A stretch of DNA of 64,000 nucleotides, taken from assembly GCA_963812255.1 (NCBI GenBank), contig CAWEUM010000005.1:1798001-1862000 (forward strand), in the 5' to 3' direction. The stretch is from DATJGR01 sp963812255. Its GTDB lineage: Bacteria > Pseudomonadota > Gammaproteobacteria > Pseudomonadales > Azotimanducaceae. The notes below the pieces were generated by a model. That model was not told the DNA's origin. It did no database searches and worked only from the letters and a program-made list of their open reading frames with translations. Positions 43,224 to 51,221 of this stretch are shown piece after piece. The position numbers were made by a program, and so were the translations under genes. The stretch's first letter is position 1; the number at the start of each line of letters is the position of its first letter.

Positions 43224-44039
43224 ATGAACGCACCCCTGCGTCCCAACGCCCGCGCATCCATCGACATTGCCGATGAAACGATCAAGGCGGAAGCGCGTTC
43301 GCTGAGTTTCTACTATGGTTCCGGCGTCCAGGCGCTCAAACAGGTCGACCTGAGCCTGGCGGAAAGCAAAGTCACCGCGTTGATCGGCCCATCCGGCTGC
43401 GGAAAATCGACGCTGCTGCGCTGCTTCAACCGGATGCACGATCTGTATGTAGGCAATCGCTACGACGGCGAACTCATCCTGCATCCGGACGGCGTCAACG
43501 TGCTCGATCCGAAGGTCGATCCGATCGAGATGCGGATGCGCATATCGATGGTGTTCCAGCGTCCCAATCCATTTCCCAAATCGATCTACGAGAACGTCGC
43601 GTACGGGTTGCGGGTCCGCGGTGTGAAGCGTTCCGGCATGATCGACGAGCAGGTCGAGCGCGCGCTGACCGACGCGGCACTGTGGAGCGAGGTCAAGGAC
43701 CGGCTGCAGGATCAGGCATCCAATCTGTCCGGCGGCCAGCAGCAGCGCTTGTGCATCGCGCGGGCGCTGGCGGTGGAACCAGAGATTCTGCTGTTCGACG
43801 AACCCACGTCCGCGCTCGACCCGATCGCCACCGCCAGTATCGAAGAACTGATCGCGGAACTGCGCAGCCGCGTGACGATCCTGATCGTGACCCACAACAT
43901 GCAGCAAGCGGCGCGCGTGTCCGACTACACGGCGTTCATGTATCTCGGCGAACTGGTCGAATTCGGCAACGCCGACGACTTCTTCACGAACCCCAAACAG
44001 AAACGCACGGAAGACTACATCACGGGGCGATACGGCTGA
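43224..44039 (+). CDS. pstB: phosphate ABC transporter ATP-binding protein PstB
   Basis: A 271-residue ABC ATPase. Walker A GPSGCGKST, then FNRMHDLYVGNRYDGEL (typical of PstB), the Q-loop MVFQRPNPFPKSIYENVAYGLR, signature NLSGGQQQR, Walker B ILLFDEPTSALDP and switch His VTHNMQQAARVSD. It drives phosphate import through PstC/PstA. Several starts are possible (43146 GTG, 43164, 43209, 43224 ATG); none has a strong ribosome-binding site, and the shortest already includes an N-terminal tail beyond the family core. It comes before phoU by 1 bp, but unlike E. coli it also comes before pstS, pstC and pstA. Confidence 0.95.
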   Translation: MNAPLRPNARASIDIADETIKAEARSLSFYYGSGVQALKQVDLSLAESKVTALIGPSGCGKSTLLRCFNRMHDLYVGNRYDGELILHPDGVNVLDPKVDPIEMRMRISMVFQRPNPFPKSIYENVAYGLRVRGVKRSGMIDEQVERALTDAALWSEVKDRLQDQASNLSGGQQQRLCIARALAVEPEILLFDEPTSALDPIATASIEELIAELRSRVTILIVTHNMQQAARVSDYTAFMYLGELVEFGNADDFFTNPKQKRTEDYITGRYG

Positions 44040-44040
44040 G

Positions 44041-44802
44041 ATGGCGGAACAGGGCGAATTCAACCAGCATTTCTCGAGCCAGTTCAATCAGGAACTCGCG
44101 GATTTGCGCAGCCGTGTGCTCGCGATGGGTCGCGCCGTCGCGCAGCAGATTGCCGATGCGGTCACCGCGCTCGAGAGCCGCAACGAAAACATGGCGCGAG
44201 CGGTAATCGGCGCGGACCCGCACATCAACGCGCTCGAGGTCCATCTCGATGAGGAATGCAGCCGCATCATGGCGCGGCGACAGCCGGCAGCGGGCGATCT
44301 GCGACTGATATTCGCGGTGATCAAGACCGTCACCGACATCGAGCGCATCGGCGATCAGGCAAAGAGCGTAGCCAAGATGGCGCTCGAAATGGCCGCGGTC
44401 GAGCGCGATCCCCGCACCGTGGAGCTGCAACACCTGGGCGACCTGGTCGGCGACATGGTTCAAAAGGCGCTTAGCGCATTTTCTGATATGGACGTCGAAC
44501 TCGCGCTCGAAGTGGAGCGCGCCGACATTGCCGCGGATATCGAGTACGAGTCGATCATGCGCGAGTTGACCGCTTTGATGACACAGGATTCAAACGCGAT
44601 CGGCTGGGCGCTGCACCTCGTGTGGGCCGCGCGCGCGCTGGAACGCGCCGGCGATCACGCCAAGAACATCTGCGAATATCTGATCTACATGGTGCAGGGT
44701 AAAGACGTGCGTCATGTCAGCATCGAAGACCGCGAGCGGCAGGTGCAGCAGCTTGCCGCGCAATCGCCGGACGCATCCGACACTGATTCAAACGACGTTT
44801 GA
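44041..44802 (+). CDS. phoU: phosphate signalling protein PhoU
   Basis: A 253-residue PhoU made of two three-helix bundles, each with the metal-binding E/D-x-x-x-D motif: TVTDIERIGDQAKSVAKMA (~97-113) and AARALERAGDHAKNICEYLIYM (~200-221). PhoU links the Pst transporter to the PhoR/PhoB two-component system and turns the regulon off when phosphate is plentiful. It starts two bases after the pstB stop. The C-terminal ~25 residues are acidic and Gln/Ser-rich. phoB/phoR are not in the window. Confidence 0.95.
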   Translation: MAEQGEFNQHFSSQFNQELADLRSRVLAMGRAVAQQIADAVTALESRNENMARAVIGADPHINALEVHLDEECSRIMARRQPAAGDLRLIFAVIKTVTDIERIGDQAKSVAKMALEMAAVERDPRTVELQHLGDLVGDMVQKALSAFSDMDVELALEVERADIAADIEYESIMRELTALMTQDSNAIGWALHLVWAARALERAGDHAKNICEYLIYMVQGKDVRHVSIEDRERQVQQLAAQSPDASDTDSNDV

Positions 44803-44825
44803 CGGCGCGGGGCACCGCCAACGGA

Positions 44826-44843
44826 CTGTCACGCTGCTGTCAT
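44826..44843 (+). promoter_or_regulatory. Pho box upstream of pstS
   Basis: CTGTCAC-GCTG-CTGTCAT, a near-perfect PhoB box, followed ten bases later by a -10-like TCTAAT (44854-44859). It begins 24 bp after the phoU stop and lies 55 bp before the pstS start, giving pstSCA its own PhoB promoter. Confidence 0.85.
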
Positions 44844-44897
44844 ACAAGCCGTATCTAATGTCGCGCTCAACTCGCTGCTACCCTGGAGGTTGCTTAG

Positions 44898-45953
44898 ATG
44901 TCGATGGTCATGTCGAGAAATTGGACCGCACGCCTTTGCGCAGTGCTCGTCGGAATCGTGTTCGGATCCCATGCTGTCGCTTCGGATATTTCCGGAGCCG
45001 GTGCCACGTTCCCCTATCCGATCTATGCCAAGTGGGCGGAAGCCTACAAGCAGGTATCAGACGTTCGCCTCAACTATCAGTCGATCGGCTCTGGGGGCGG
45101 AATCAAGCAGATCCAGGCATCGACTGTCACCTTCGGTGCATCCGATAAACCGCTCACGGAGAAAGAGCTGGCTGCATCGGGGCTCACTCAGTTTCCGATG
45201 ATCATCGGCGGTGTCGTGCCGGTGGTGAATCTGCCAGGCGTCAAGCCCGGCGAACTCACGCTCGACGGTCCGACCCTCGCGAGCATTTACCTGGGTGAAA
45301 TCACCAAGTGGAACGATCCACGTGTCCAGCAACTCAATCCGGGTTTGGCGTTGCCGAATAGTGCGATCGCGACCGTGCACCGATCGGACGGCTCGGGCAC
45401 CAATTTCCTGTTCACCACCTACCTGGCAAGTGTCAGTTCGACGTTCGAAGACGAAGTCGGCGCGGAAACCGCGGTCGAATGGCCCAACGGAATCGGTGCC
45501 AAGGGCAACGAAGGGGTTGCCAGCATGACCGGACAAACGACGGGTGCAATCGGTTATGTCGAATACGCATATGCCAAACAGAACAAGATGACGTTCGTGA
45601 AGATGAAGAACCACATGGGCAGCGTGGTTGGGCCCGAGATCAAAACGTTCCAGGCCGCCGCGGCCAATGCAGACTGGGCGCACGCGCCGGGCTATTACCT
45701 GGTGCTGGTCAACCAGCCTGGCAAGGATAGCTGGCCCATCACCGGCGCAAGTTTCATCTTGATGCACACTCACGCCAAAGTCGGTCCGGATTCGTTGATC
45801 GCGCTGAAATTCTTCGCCTGGGCGTACAAGAACGGCGGGGCATTGGCTGAGCAGCTCGATTACGTACCGTTGCCCGCCAACGTCGTCGGCCTCGTCGAGA
45901 AATCCTGGTCGAAGATCACGGCTGGCGGAAAGCCGGTCTGGACAGGACGTTAA
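44898..45953 (+). CDS. pstS: phosphate-binding protein PstS
   Basis: A 351-residue periplasmic binding protein. The signal peptide (~1-31) ends near ..SHAVASD; the mature start ISGAGATFPYPIYAKWAEAY is the PstS hallmark. Phosphate contacts are in YQSIGSGGGIKQI, FGASDKPLT and HRSDGSGTNFLFTTYL. GGAGG ten bases before the ATG fixes the start. It captures inorganic phosphate and delivers it to PstC/PstA. A Pho box lies directly upstream. Confidence 0.96.
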   Translation: MSMVMSRNWTARLCAVLVGIVFGSHAVASDISGAGATFPYPIYAKWAEAYKQVSDVRLNYQSIGSGGGIKQIQASTVTFGASDKPLTEKELAASGLTQFPMIIGGVVPVVNLPGVKPGELTLDGPTLASIYLGEITKWNDPRVQQLNPGLALPNSAIATVHRSDGSGTNFLFTTYLASVSSTFEDEVGAETAVEWPNGIGAKGNEGVASMTGQTTGAIGYVEYAYAKQNKMTFVKMKNHMGSVVGPEIKTFQAAAANADWAHAPGYYLVLVNQPGKDSWPITGASFILMHTHAKVGPDSLIALKFFAWAYKNGGALAEQLDYVPLPANVVGLVEKSWSKITAGGKPVWTGR

Positions 45954-46009
45954 GTGCAACGCGCTGATCTACACTAGCGCCCGATTGGGCAACAGGGACC
46001 TCGCGCTCG

Positions 46010-47002
46010 ATGGAATCGACTCGGCAGATCAGTCCGTTCGGCATCGCGCCGGATCTGACCGATCACTTGCGCCGGCAGGCCGGCATCGAGCGCGTCTTCA
46101 AAAACGTTTCCCGAGCGGCAGCGGCCATCGTATTGCTGCTGCTCGGCGGCGTGCTGGTGTCGCTGGTGATCGGCAGCTGGCCGGCACTCGCAGAGTTCAA
46201 ATGGAACTTCCTGGTCACCGAATCGTGGAATCCGGTTAAGGAACGCTTCGGCGCATTGGCGCCGATCTACGGCACAGTGATCACATCGATCATCGCGATG
46301 TCAATTGCGGTACCCATCAGTTTCGGCATCGCGGTCTTCATGACCGAAATCTGTCCGAACCGCCTTCGCTCACCGATCAATACCGCCATCGAGCTGCTGG
46401 CCGCGATACCCAGCATCGTCTACGGCATCTGGGGCCTGTTCGTGCTGGGGCCGATCCTGCAGCACACCGTGCAACCCTGGTTGATCGACCACATCGGTCC
46501 GTGGCCGATCATCGGCGCGCTGTTTCAAGGTCCACCGTACGGCATAGGCTTGTTTACCGCCGGTCTGGTGCTCGCGGTGATGGTGCTGCCATTCGTCACC
46601 GCGGTGATGCGAGAGATCTTCCAGATGACACCGCAACCATTGCGCGAGGCCGCCTACGGTCTGGGTGCCACCCAATGGCAGGTGGTCTGGCACGTGGTGG
46701 TGCCATGGTCGCGCCCAGGCGCCGTCGGCGGGTTGATGCTCGGTCTCGGACGCGCGTTGGGTGAAACGATGGCCGTGACGTTCGTGGTCGGCAACGCGCA
46801 CCGGATTCACGCATCGCTGCTGGCGCCGGGCACCACGATCTCCGCGACGATCGCCAACGAATTCACCGAGGCGTACGGCGAGTTGTATACGTCATCGCTG
46901 ATCGCGCTCGGACTGATCCTGTTCGTGATCACGTTCCTGATCATCGCGGCGGCACGATTGATGCTGATGCGCCTCGAGCGCGGCAGTGTGAAGCGCGCGT
47001 GA
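46010..47002 (+). CDS. pstC: phosphate ABC transporter permease PstC
   Basis: A 330-residue inner-membrane permease with six helices. Family stretches include FGALAPIYGTVITSIIAMSIAVPISFGIAVFMTE, ELLAAIPSIVYGIWGLFVL and the EAA-loop REAAYGLGATQWQVVWHVVVPWSRPG. A short N-terminal tail (~1-35) is cytoplasmic. It pairs with PstA to form the channel. It follows pstS by 56 bp. The ATG at 46010 has no strong Shine-Dalgarno sequence. Confidence 0.95.
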   Translation: MESTRQISPFGIAPDLTDHLRRQAGIERVFKNVSRAAAAIVLLLLGGVLVSLVIGSWPALAEFKWNFLVTESWNPVKERFGALAPIYGTVITSIIAMSIAVPISFGIAVFMTEICPNRLRSPINTAIELLAAIPSIVYGIWGLFVLGPILQHTVQPWLIDHIGPWPIIGALFQGPPYGIGLFTAGLVLAVMVLPFVTAVMREIFQMTPQPLREAAYGLGATQWQVVWHVVVPWSRPGAVGGLMLGLGRALGETMAVTFVVGNAHRIHASLLAPGTTISATIANEFTEAYGELYTSSLIALGLILFVITFLIIAAARLMLMRLERGSVKRA

Positions 47003-47015
47003 GGATGCGGCTTCT

Positions 47016-47888
47016 ATGACTGCGATGACCGCGCAATCGCGTCGCCACCTCAGACGGCGCCGCATCGTCAATTGGGTTGCTCTGTGCGCAACGTTTCTCG
47101 CGACCGCGGCGGGCCTGCTGGTCCTGGGTGCGATTCTGTGGACGCTGTTCGCACGCGGGCTGAGCGGCTCGTCACTCGCCGTGTTCACCCAGATGACCCC
47201 CGCGCCCGGCAGCGCCGGTGGATTGCTGAACGCGATCGTCGGCAGTGCGATCATGACCGCGATCGGGATTGCGATCGGTACGCCGATCGGACTGCTCGCC
47301 GGGACCTATCTCGCCGAGTACAGCGGGACGCGGTTCGCCGCGACCGTCCGCTTCATCAACGATGTGCTGCTGAGCGCACCATCAATCATCATCGGCTTGT
47401 TCGTTTACACGGTACTGGTGCTGCCATCCGGCCACTTTTCCGCCATTGCCGGGGCGGTCGCGCTGGCGATCCTTGCGATCCCGGTCACCGTGCGAACGGC
47501 CGAAGACATGCTGCGCAGCGTCCCGCAGGACATTCGCGAAGCCTCGGTCGCGCTGGGCGCGCAACCATGGCGGACGATTCTGCGCATTGTGTATCCGGCC
47601 GCGCGCAGCGGCTTGATCACCGGCTGCCTGCTGGCGGTGGCGAGAATCTCCGGCGAAACGGCGCCGCTGCTGTTCACGGCGCTCAACAATCAGTTCTGGA
47701 GCGTCGATCTGAACGCACCGATCGCCAATCTGCCGACGGTCATCTTTCAGTTCGCCATGAGCCCCTACGAAGACTGGCGGTCGCTGGCCTGGTCAGGGGC
47801 GTTGATCATCACGCTGTTCGTGCTGATCCTGAGCATCATCGCGCGGGCGCTGGCGCCATCGACATCGGCGCGAGGCGGACAACCCTGA
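47016..47888 (+). CDS. pstA: phosphate ABC transporter permease PstA
   Basis: A 290-residue inner-membrane permease with six helices: PGSAGGLLNAIVGSAIMTAIGIAIGTPIGLLAGTYLAEY, FINDVLLSAPSIIIGLFVY and the EAA loop REASVALGAQPWRTILRIVYPAARSG mark PstA. Starts 13 bp after pstC. The operon ends here: no pstB follows, since pstB and phoU lie upstream. A second ATG three codons in is possible. Confidence 0.95.
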   Translation: MTAMTAQSRRHLRRRRIVNWVALCATFLATAAGLLVLGAILWTLFARGLSGSSLAVFTQMTPAPGSAGGLLNAIVGSAIMTAIGIAIGTPIGLLAGTYLAEYSGTRFAATVRFINDVLLSAPSIIIGLFVYTVLVLPSGHFSAIAGAVALAILAIPVTVRTAEDMLRSVPQDIREASVALGAQPWRTILRIVYPAARSGLITGCLLAVARISGETAPLLFTALNNQFWSVDLNAPIANLPTVIFQFAMSPYEDWRSLAWSGALIITLFVLILSIIARALAPSTSARGGQP

Positions 47889-48212
47889 GCGGGCCACCGT
47901 CGACGCGCGCGTTTCCGTTTCGGCTCGAACAAAACAGCAATCGCAGCACCGCCGCCAATCGGGTTTGGCACGAGCATCTCCCGAACAGCGTGCGCGCACG
48001 CAGCTGATAGCGGAAGAAATGCGGTCTGGAGAGCCTCTGTCAGACGTTCGACGATCAGAGTCCCGATCGGCGCACGACACTAGCCGGCAGTTCCCAGATG
48101 GCAGACAATCCCTCCTTCACGCGCCGCGCAGTCGTCGCGCTCTTCTTTCGAGTCCGGCAGCCGACGCCACGAACCGCCCACGAAGATGGGTCTGAACAGA
48201 TAGGGAGTGAGC
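47889..48212. other. gene-free stretch between pstA and aldehyde dehydrogenase
   Basis: About 320 bp with no recognisable gene. Open frames on both strands are short and Arg/Ser-rich, without homology signals. No terminator with a T-tract is evident after pstA. The last bases hold the ribosome-binding site (AGGGAG) of the next gene. Confidence 0.5.
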
Positions 48213-49643
48213 ATGAAGAACGAACGCAACTTTTACATCGACGGCAAATGGGTCACGCCGCACAGCAAACAGACACTCGACGTCCTGAACCCGGCCAACG
48301 AAGCTGTGATCGGCACGATCACGCTCGGCGATCAGGAAGACGTCAATCGCGCGGTCGCGGCGGCGAAGAAAGCCTTCCAGACGTTCTCCAAGACCACGGT
48401 CGAAGAACGCGCCGCGCTGCTCGAGAAGATCATCGCCGCGTATCAGAAGCGCATGCCCGACATCGCAACCACTGTGTCGTCCGAGATGGGCGCGCCACTG
48501 TCGTTGGCAAACGCGGCGCAAGCGCCGGCCGGGCTGGGCCACATCGCCTACACGCTGAACGCCATGAAATCATTCAAGTGGGAAGAAGACAAAGGCCGCA
48601 ACCGCATCGTGCACGAACCGATCGGCGTATGCGCGCTGATTACGCCGTGGAACTGGCCGTTGAACCAGATCGCGGCCAAGGTTGCGCCGGCCATCGCTGC
48701 CGGCTGCACCATGGTGCTGAAGCCGACCGAGATTGCACCGTTGAACGCGATCATCTTCGCCGAGGTGATGGACGAGGCCGGTGTACCACCGGGCGTGTTC
48801 AACCTCGTCAACGGGGACGGTCCCGGCGTCGGTGTTGCATTGTCCTCGCATCCCGACGTCGACATGGTGTCGTTCACCGGCTCCACGCGCGCGGGTGTAT
48901 CGGTTGCTCAGAATGCCGCCCCGACCGTCAAGCGGGTGATGCAGGAACTCGGCGGCAAGTCGGCGAACATCCTGCTCGACGACGCCGACTTCCCGAAGGC
49001 GGTCGCGCAGGGCATGGGTTCGTGCGTGATGAACAGTGGCCAATCGTGTAACGCACCGACGCGCATGCTGGTGCCGATGAAGCGCATGGACGAAGCTGCG
49101 GCAATCGCCAAGGCCACTGCGATGGGCGCGAAAGTGGGCGATCCTTCCAAACCCGATACCACGGTCGGCCCCGTCGTCTCGAAAGTGCAATGGAACAAGA
49201 TTCAGGGACTCATCAAGAAGGGGATCGAGGAGGGCGCGAAGCTCGAGTGCGGCGGCGAAGGACTGCCCGACGGCTTGAACAATGGCTACTTCGTCAAGCC
49301 GACGGTGTTCTCGAATGTCACCAACGACATGACAATTGCGCGCGAAGAGATCTTCGGACCGGTGCTGTCGATCATCGGCTATCAGGACGATGCCGACGCG
49401 ATCAAGATCGCCAACGACACGCTCTATGGTTTGTCCGGCTATGTGCAATCGTCGGATATCGAACGCGCTCGCAACGTGGCGCGGCAGATTCGCGCCGGCA
49501 ACATTCATGTCAATGGGGCGGGGGTCGATCCGGCTGCGCCGTTCGGCGGCTACAAGCAGTCCGGCAACGGCCGCGAATTCAGCGAGTGGGGCCTCGAAGA
49601 GTTCCTCGAGACCAAGGCCATCCTGGGTTACAACGCGGCCTGA
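48213..49643 (+). CDS. NAD(P)-dependent aldehyde dehydrogenase
   Basis: A 476-residue ALDH. The NAD-binding part includes ALITPWNWPLNQIAAKVAPAIAAGCTMVLKPTE and FTGSTRAG; catalytic Glu is in QELGGKSANIL (~250) and catalytic Cys in MNSGQSCNAPTRML (~284). The end (GGYKQSGNGREFSEWGLEEFLETKAIL) is conserved. It oxidises an aldehyde to the acid; substrate not evident. AGGGAG five bases before the ATG supports this start over a GTG two codons upstream. A strong terminator follows. Confidence 0.93.
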   Translation: MKNERNFYIDGKWVTPHSKQTLDVLNPANEAVIGTITLGDQEDVNRAVAAAKKAFQTFSKTTVEERAALLEKIIAAYQKRMPDIATTVSSEMGAPLSLANAAQAPAGLGHIAYTLNAMKSFKWEEDKGRNRIVHEPIGVCALITPWNWPLNQIAAKVAPAIAAGCTMVLKPTEIAPLNAIIFAEVMDEAGVPPGVFNLVNGDGPGVGVALSSHPDVDMVSFTGSTRAGVSVAQNAAPTVKRVMQELGGKSANILLDDADFPKAVAQGMGSCVMNSGQSCNAPTRMLVPMKRMDEAAAIAKATAMGAKVGDPSKPDTTVGPVVSKVQWNKIQGLIKKGIEEGAKLECGGEGLPDGLNNGYFVKPTVFSNVTNDMTIAREEIFGPVLSIIGYQDDADAIKIANDTLYGLSGYVQSSDIERARNVARQIRAGNIHVNGAGVDPAAPFGGYKQSGNGREFSEWGLEEFLETKAILGYNAA

Positions 49644-49685
49644 TCGATTTGTTCGGCGGGTTTCGATGAACCCGTTCCGCAAATG

Positions 49686-49719
49686 AAGGCGCGTCCCAGG
49701 ACGCGCCTTTTGTTTTTTT
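49686..49719 (+). terminator. rho-independent terminator after the aldehyde dehydrogenase gene
   Basis: Perfect 10-bp stem AAGGCGCGTC/GACGCGCCTT with loop CCAG, followed by TTGTTTTTTT. It ends 14 bp before the nitroreductase ATG, whose ribosome-binding site (GGGAGG) lies just behind the T-tract. Confidence 0.9.
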
Positions 49720-49733
49720 CTGGGAGGACTCGA

Positions 49734-50384
49734 ATGGATCTGTATGACGCGATGAGCACGCTGCGCGCGGTCCGGCGGCTGCGCCCCGATCCGATTCCGG
49801 ATGCGGTGCTGGAGCGCGTCTTCACTGCAGCGACCTGGGCACCGACCGGCGGCAACCGCCAACCCTGGCGGATCGTCGCGGTGCGTGATCCACGCAAGAA
49901 GCAGATCCTCGAAGATCTGTATCGTCCGTACTGGACGGAATACGTGATCACGTACCGCCAGCATATGGAATCGATGCTTCCCGACGAACAGCGCACGTCG
50001 TCGCGCGCTATCGAGGCCGGCAATCACCTCGCACATCACATGCACGAAGTCCCGGTTGTTGCCGTCTTCTGCTTCAATCCGGTCATGATGACGATCACCG
50101 ACAAAGACCAGGCCCGGCCGTCTGTCGTCGGAGGTGGATCGGTTTATCCCGCCGTACAAAATCTGCTGCTGGCGTGCCGCAACGAAGGACTCGGTTGCGT
50201 GCTGACGACGTTGCTGTGTCTCGAGGAACCCAGGGTGCGCGAGTTGCTGGAGTTGCCGGAAGGCTGGTACACGTGCGCACATGTACCGATCGGCTACTCG
50301 GTGGGTGGTGGACACGGCCCGTTGGCGCGCAAGCCACTGGATAAAATGGTGTTCACCGATCGTTTCGGCGGCGGACCCGTGTAA
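49734..50384 (+). CDS. nitroreductase-family flavoprotein
   Basis: A 216-residue FMN-dependent nitroreductase-fold protein. FMN contacts are expected in STLRAVRRLRPDPIP, APTGGNRQPWRIVAV and the GGGSVYPAVQNLLLACRNEGLG block; the end VPIGYSVGGGHGPLARKPLDKMVF is typical. Such enzymes reduce nitroaromatics, quinones or enones with NAD(P)H, or have other roles. Start set by GGGAGG. A terminator just upstream means it is probably transcribed separately from the aldehyde dehydrogenase, or by read-through. Confidence 0.9.
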   Translation: MDLYDAMSTLRAVRRLRPDPIPDAVLERVFTAATWAPTGGNRQPWRIVAVRDPRKKQILEDLYRPYWTEYVITYRQHMESMLPDEQRTSSRAIEAGNHLAHHMHEVPVVAVFCFNPVMMTITDKDQARPSVVGGGSVYPAVQNLLLACRNEGLGCVLTTLLCLEEPRVRELLELPEGWYTCAHVPIGYSVGGGHGPLARKPLDKMVFTDRFGGGPV

Positions 50385-50393
50385 AGCACCTGT

Positions 50394-51179
50394 CTAGATC
50401 GGTGTCGGACCTTCCACCTGCACGCGGTGAATCACGCGCGGCGCATCGTCATGGTCATGCACTGCGAAGTGCTGCAGACAGCGGTTGTCCCACATCACGA
50501 CATCGCCAACTTTCCAGACGTGGCGCGCCTGAAATTCCGGTCGTGTCGCATGACCGTACAGATACTCGAGCAACGGCTTGCTCTCCTGCCGCGACCAGCC
50601 GACGAACCGCTGTGTGAACGCGCGACATACGAACAGCGACTTGCGCCCGGTTTCGTCGTGGACGCGGGCGACGGGATGCTCCGCGCGCGGCGCGGCCTGC
50701 GCGCTCTCACCGTACACTGCCGCGAGACCTTCGGCAGAATGCACGGCTTTCAGACCATCGACGACATCGCGCAACCCGTCCGACAGCGCATCGTAGGCAA
50801 GTTCCTGATTGGCGAACGCTGTGTCACCCCCGATACCCGGTGTTTCGAGCGCATACAGCATCGTCAGCTTCGGCGGCGCCGGGTTATACGTCATATCCGA
50901 GTGCCAATGCTGATTGATGTCTCGCGCCCGGCCGCGATTGCGCAACTCGATGACTTCAGGATACGCGTCGAGGCCCGAATACGGATGTCTGACCAGCGCA
51001 CCCCAACGACACGCGAACGACATCAGATCCTCGGGCGTCAACTGCTGCGCCGGAAACGCGAGCACGTGGTGTTCGCAGAACAGCGCGTTCAGCTTCCGCC
51101 ACACCGCATCGTCGACACGACGAACGTCGAGGTCTTCGACAATCGCACCGAGCGGTGCGGCCAGGCGACGTACGCGCAT
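50394..51179 (-). CDS. TauD/TfdA-family Fe(II)/2-oxoglutarate dioxygenase
   Basis: A 261-residue oxygenase. The iron triad is HxD in HWHSDMTYN (~92-94) and the distal His in VIHRVQVEG (~253); the oxoglutarate Arg is the one in APRVIHR. N-terminal AAPLGAIVEDLDVRRVDD is the usual family start. Members hydroxylate taurine, chlorophenoxyacetates and similar acids. The substrate here is unknown. It converges with the nitroreductase gene (9 bp apart) and follows the aspartyl-tRNA synthetase gene by 42 bp on the same strand. Confidence 0.9.
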   Translation of the reverse strand: MRVRRLAAPLGAIVEDLDVRRVDDAVWRKLNALFCEHHVLAFPAQQLTPEDLMSFACRWGALVRHPYSGLDAYPEVIELRNRGRARDINQHWHSDMTYNPAPPKLTMLYALETPGIGGDTAFANQELAYDALSDGLRDVVDGLKAVHSAEGLAAVYGESAQAAPRAEHPVARVHDETGRKSLFVCRAFTQRFVGWSRQESKPLLEYLYGHATRPEFQARHVWKVGDVVMWDNRCLQHFAVHDHDDAPRVIHRVQVEGPTPI

Positions 51180-51221
51180 GCTGACTCCGATCTACCCGTG
51201 TGCGAGCTTACAGCGGCGCGC

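Noticed and set aside
48570..50315. 581-codon open frame on the minus strand
   Set aside because: It lies opposite the aldehyde dehydrogenase and nitroreductase genes, crosses their terminator and has no recognisable domain.
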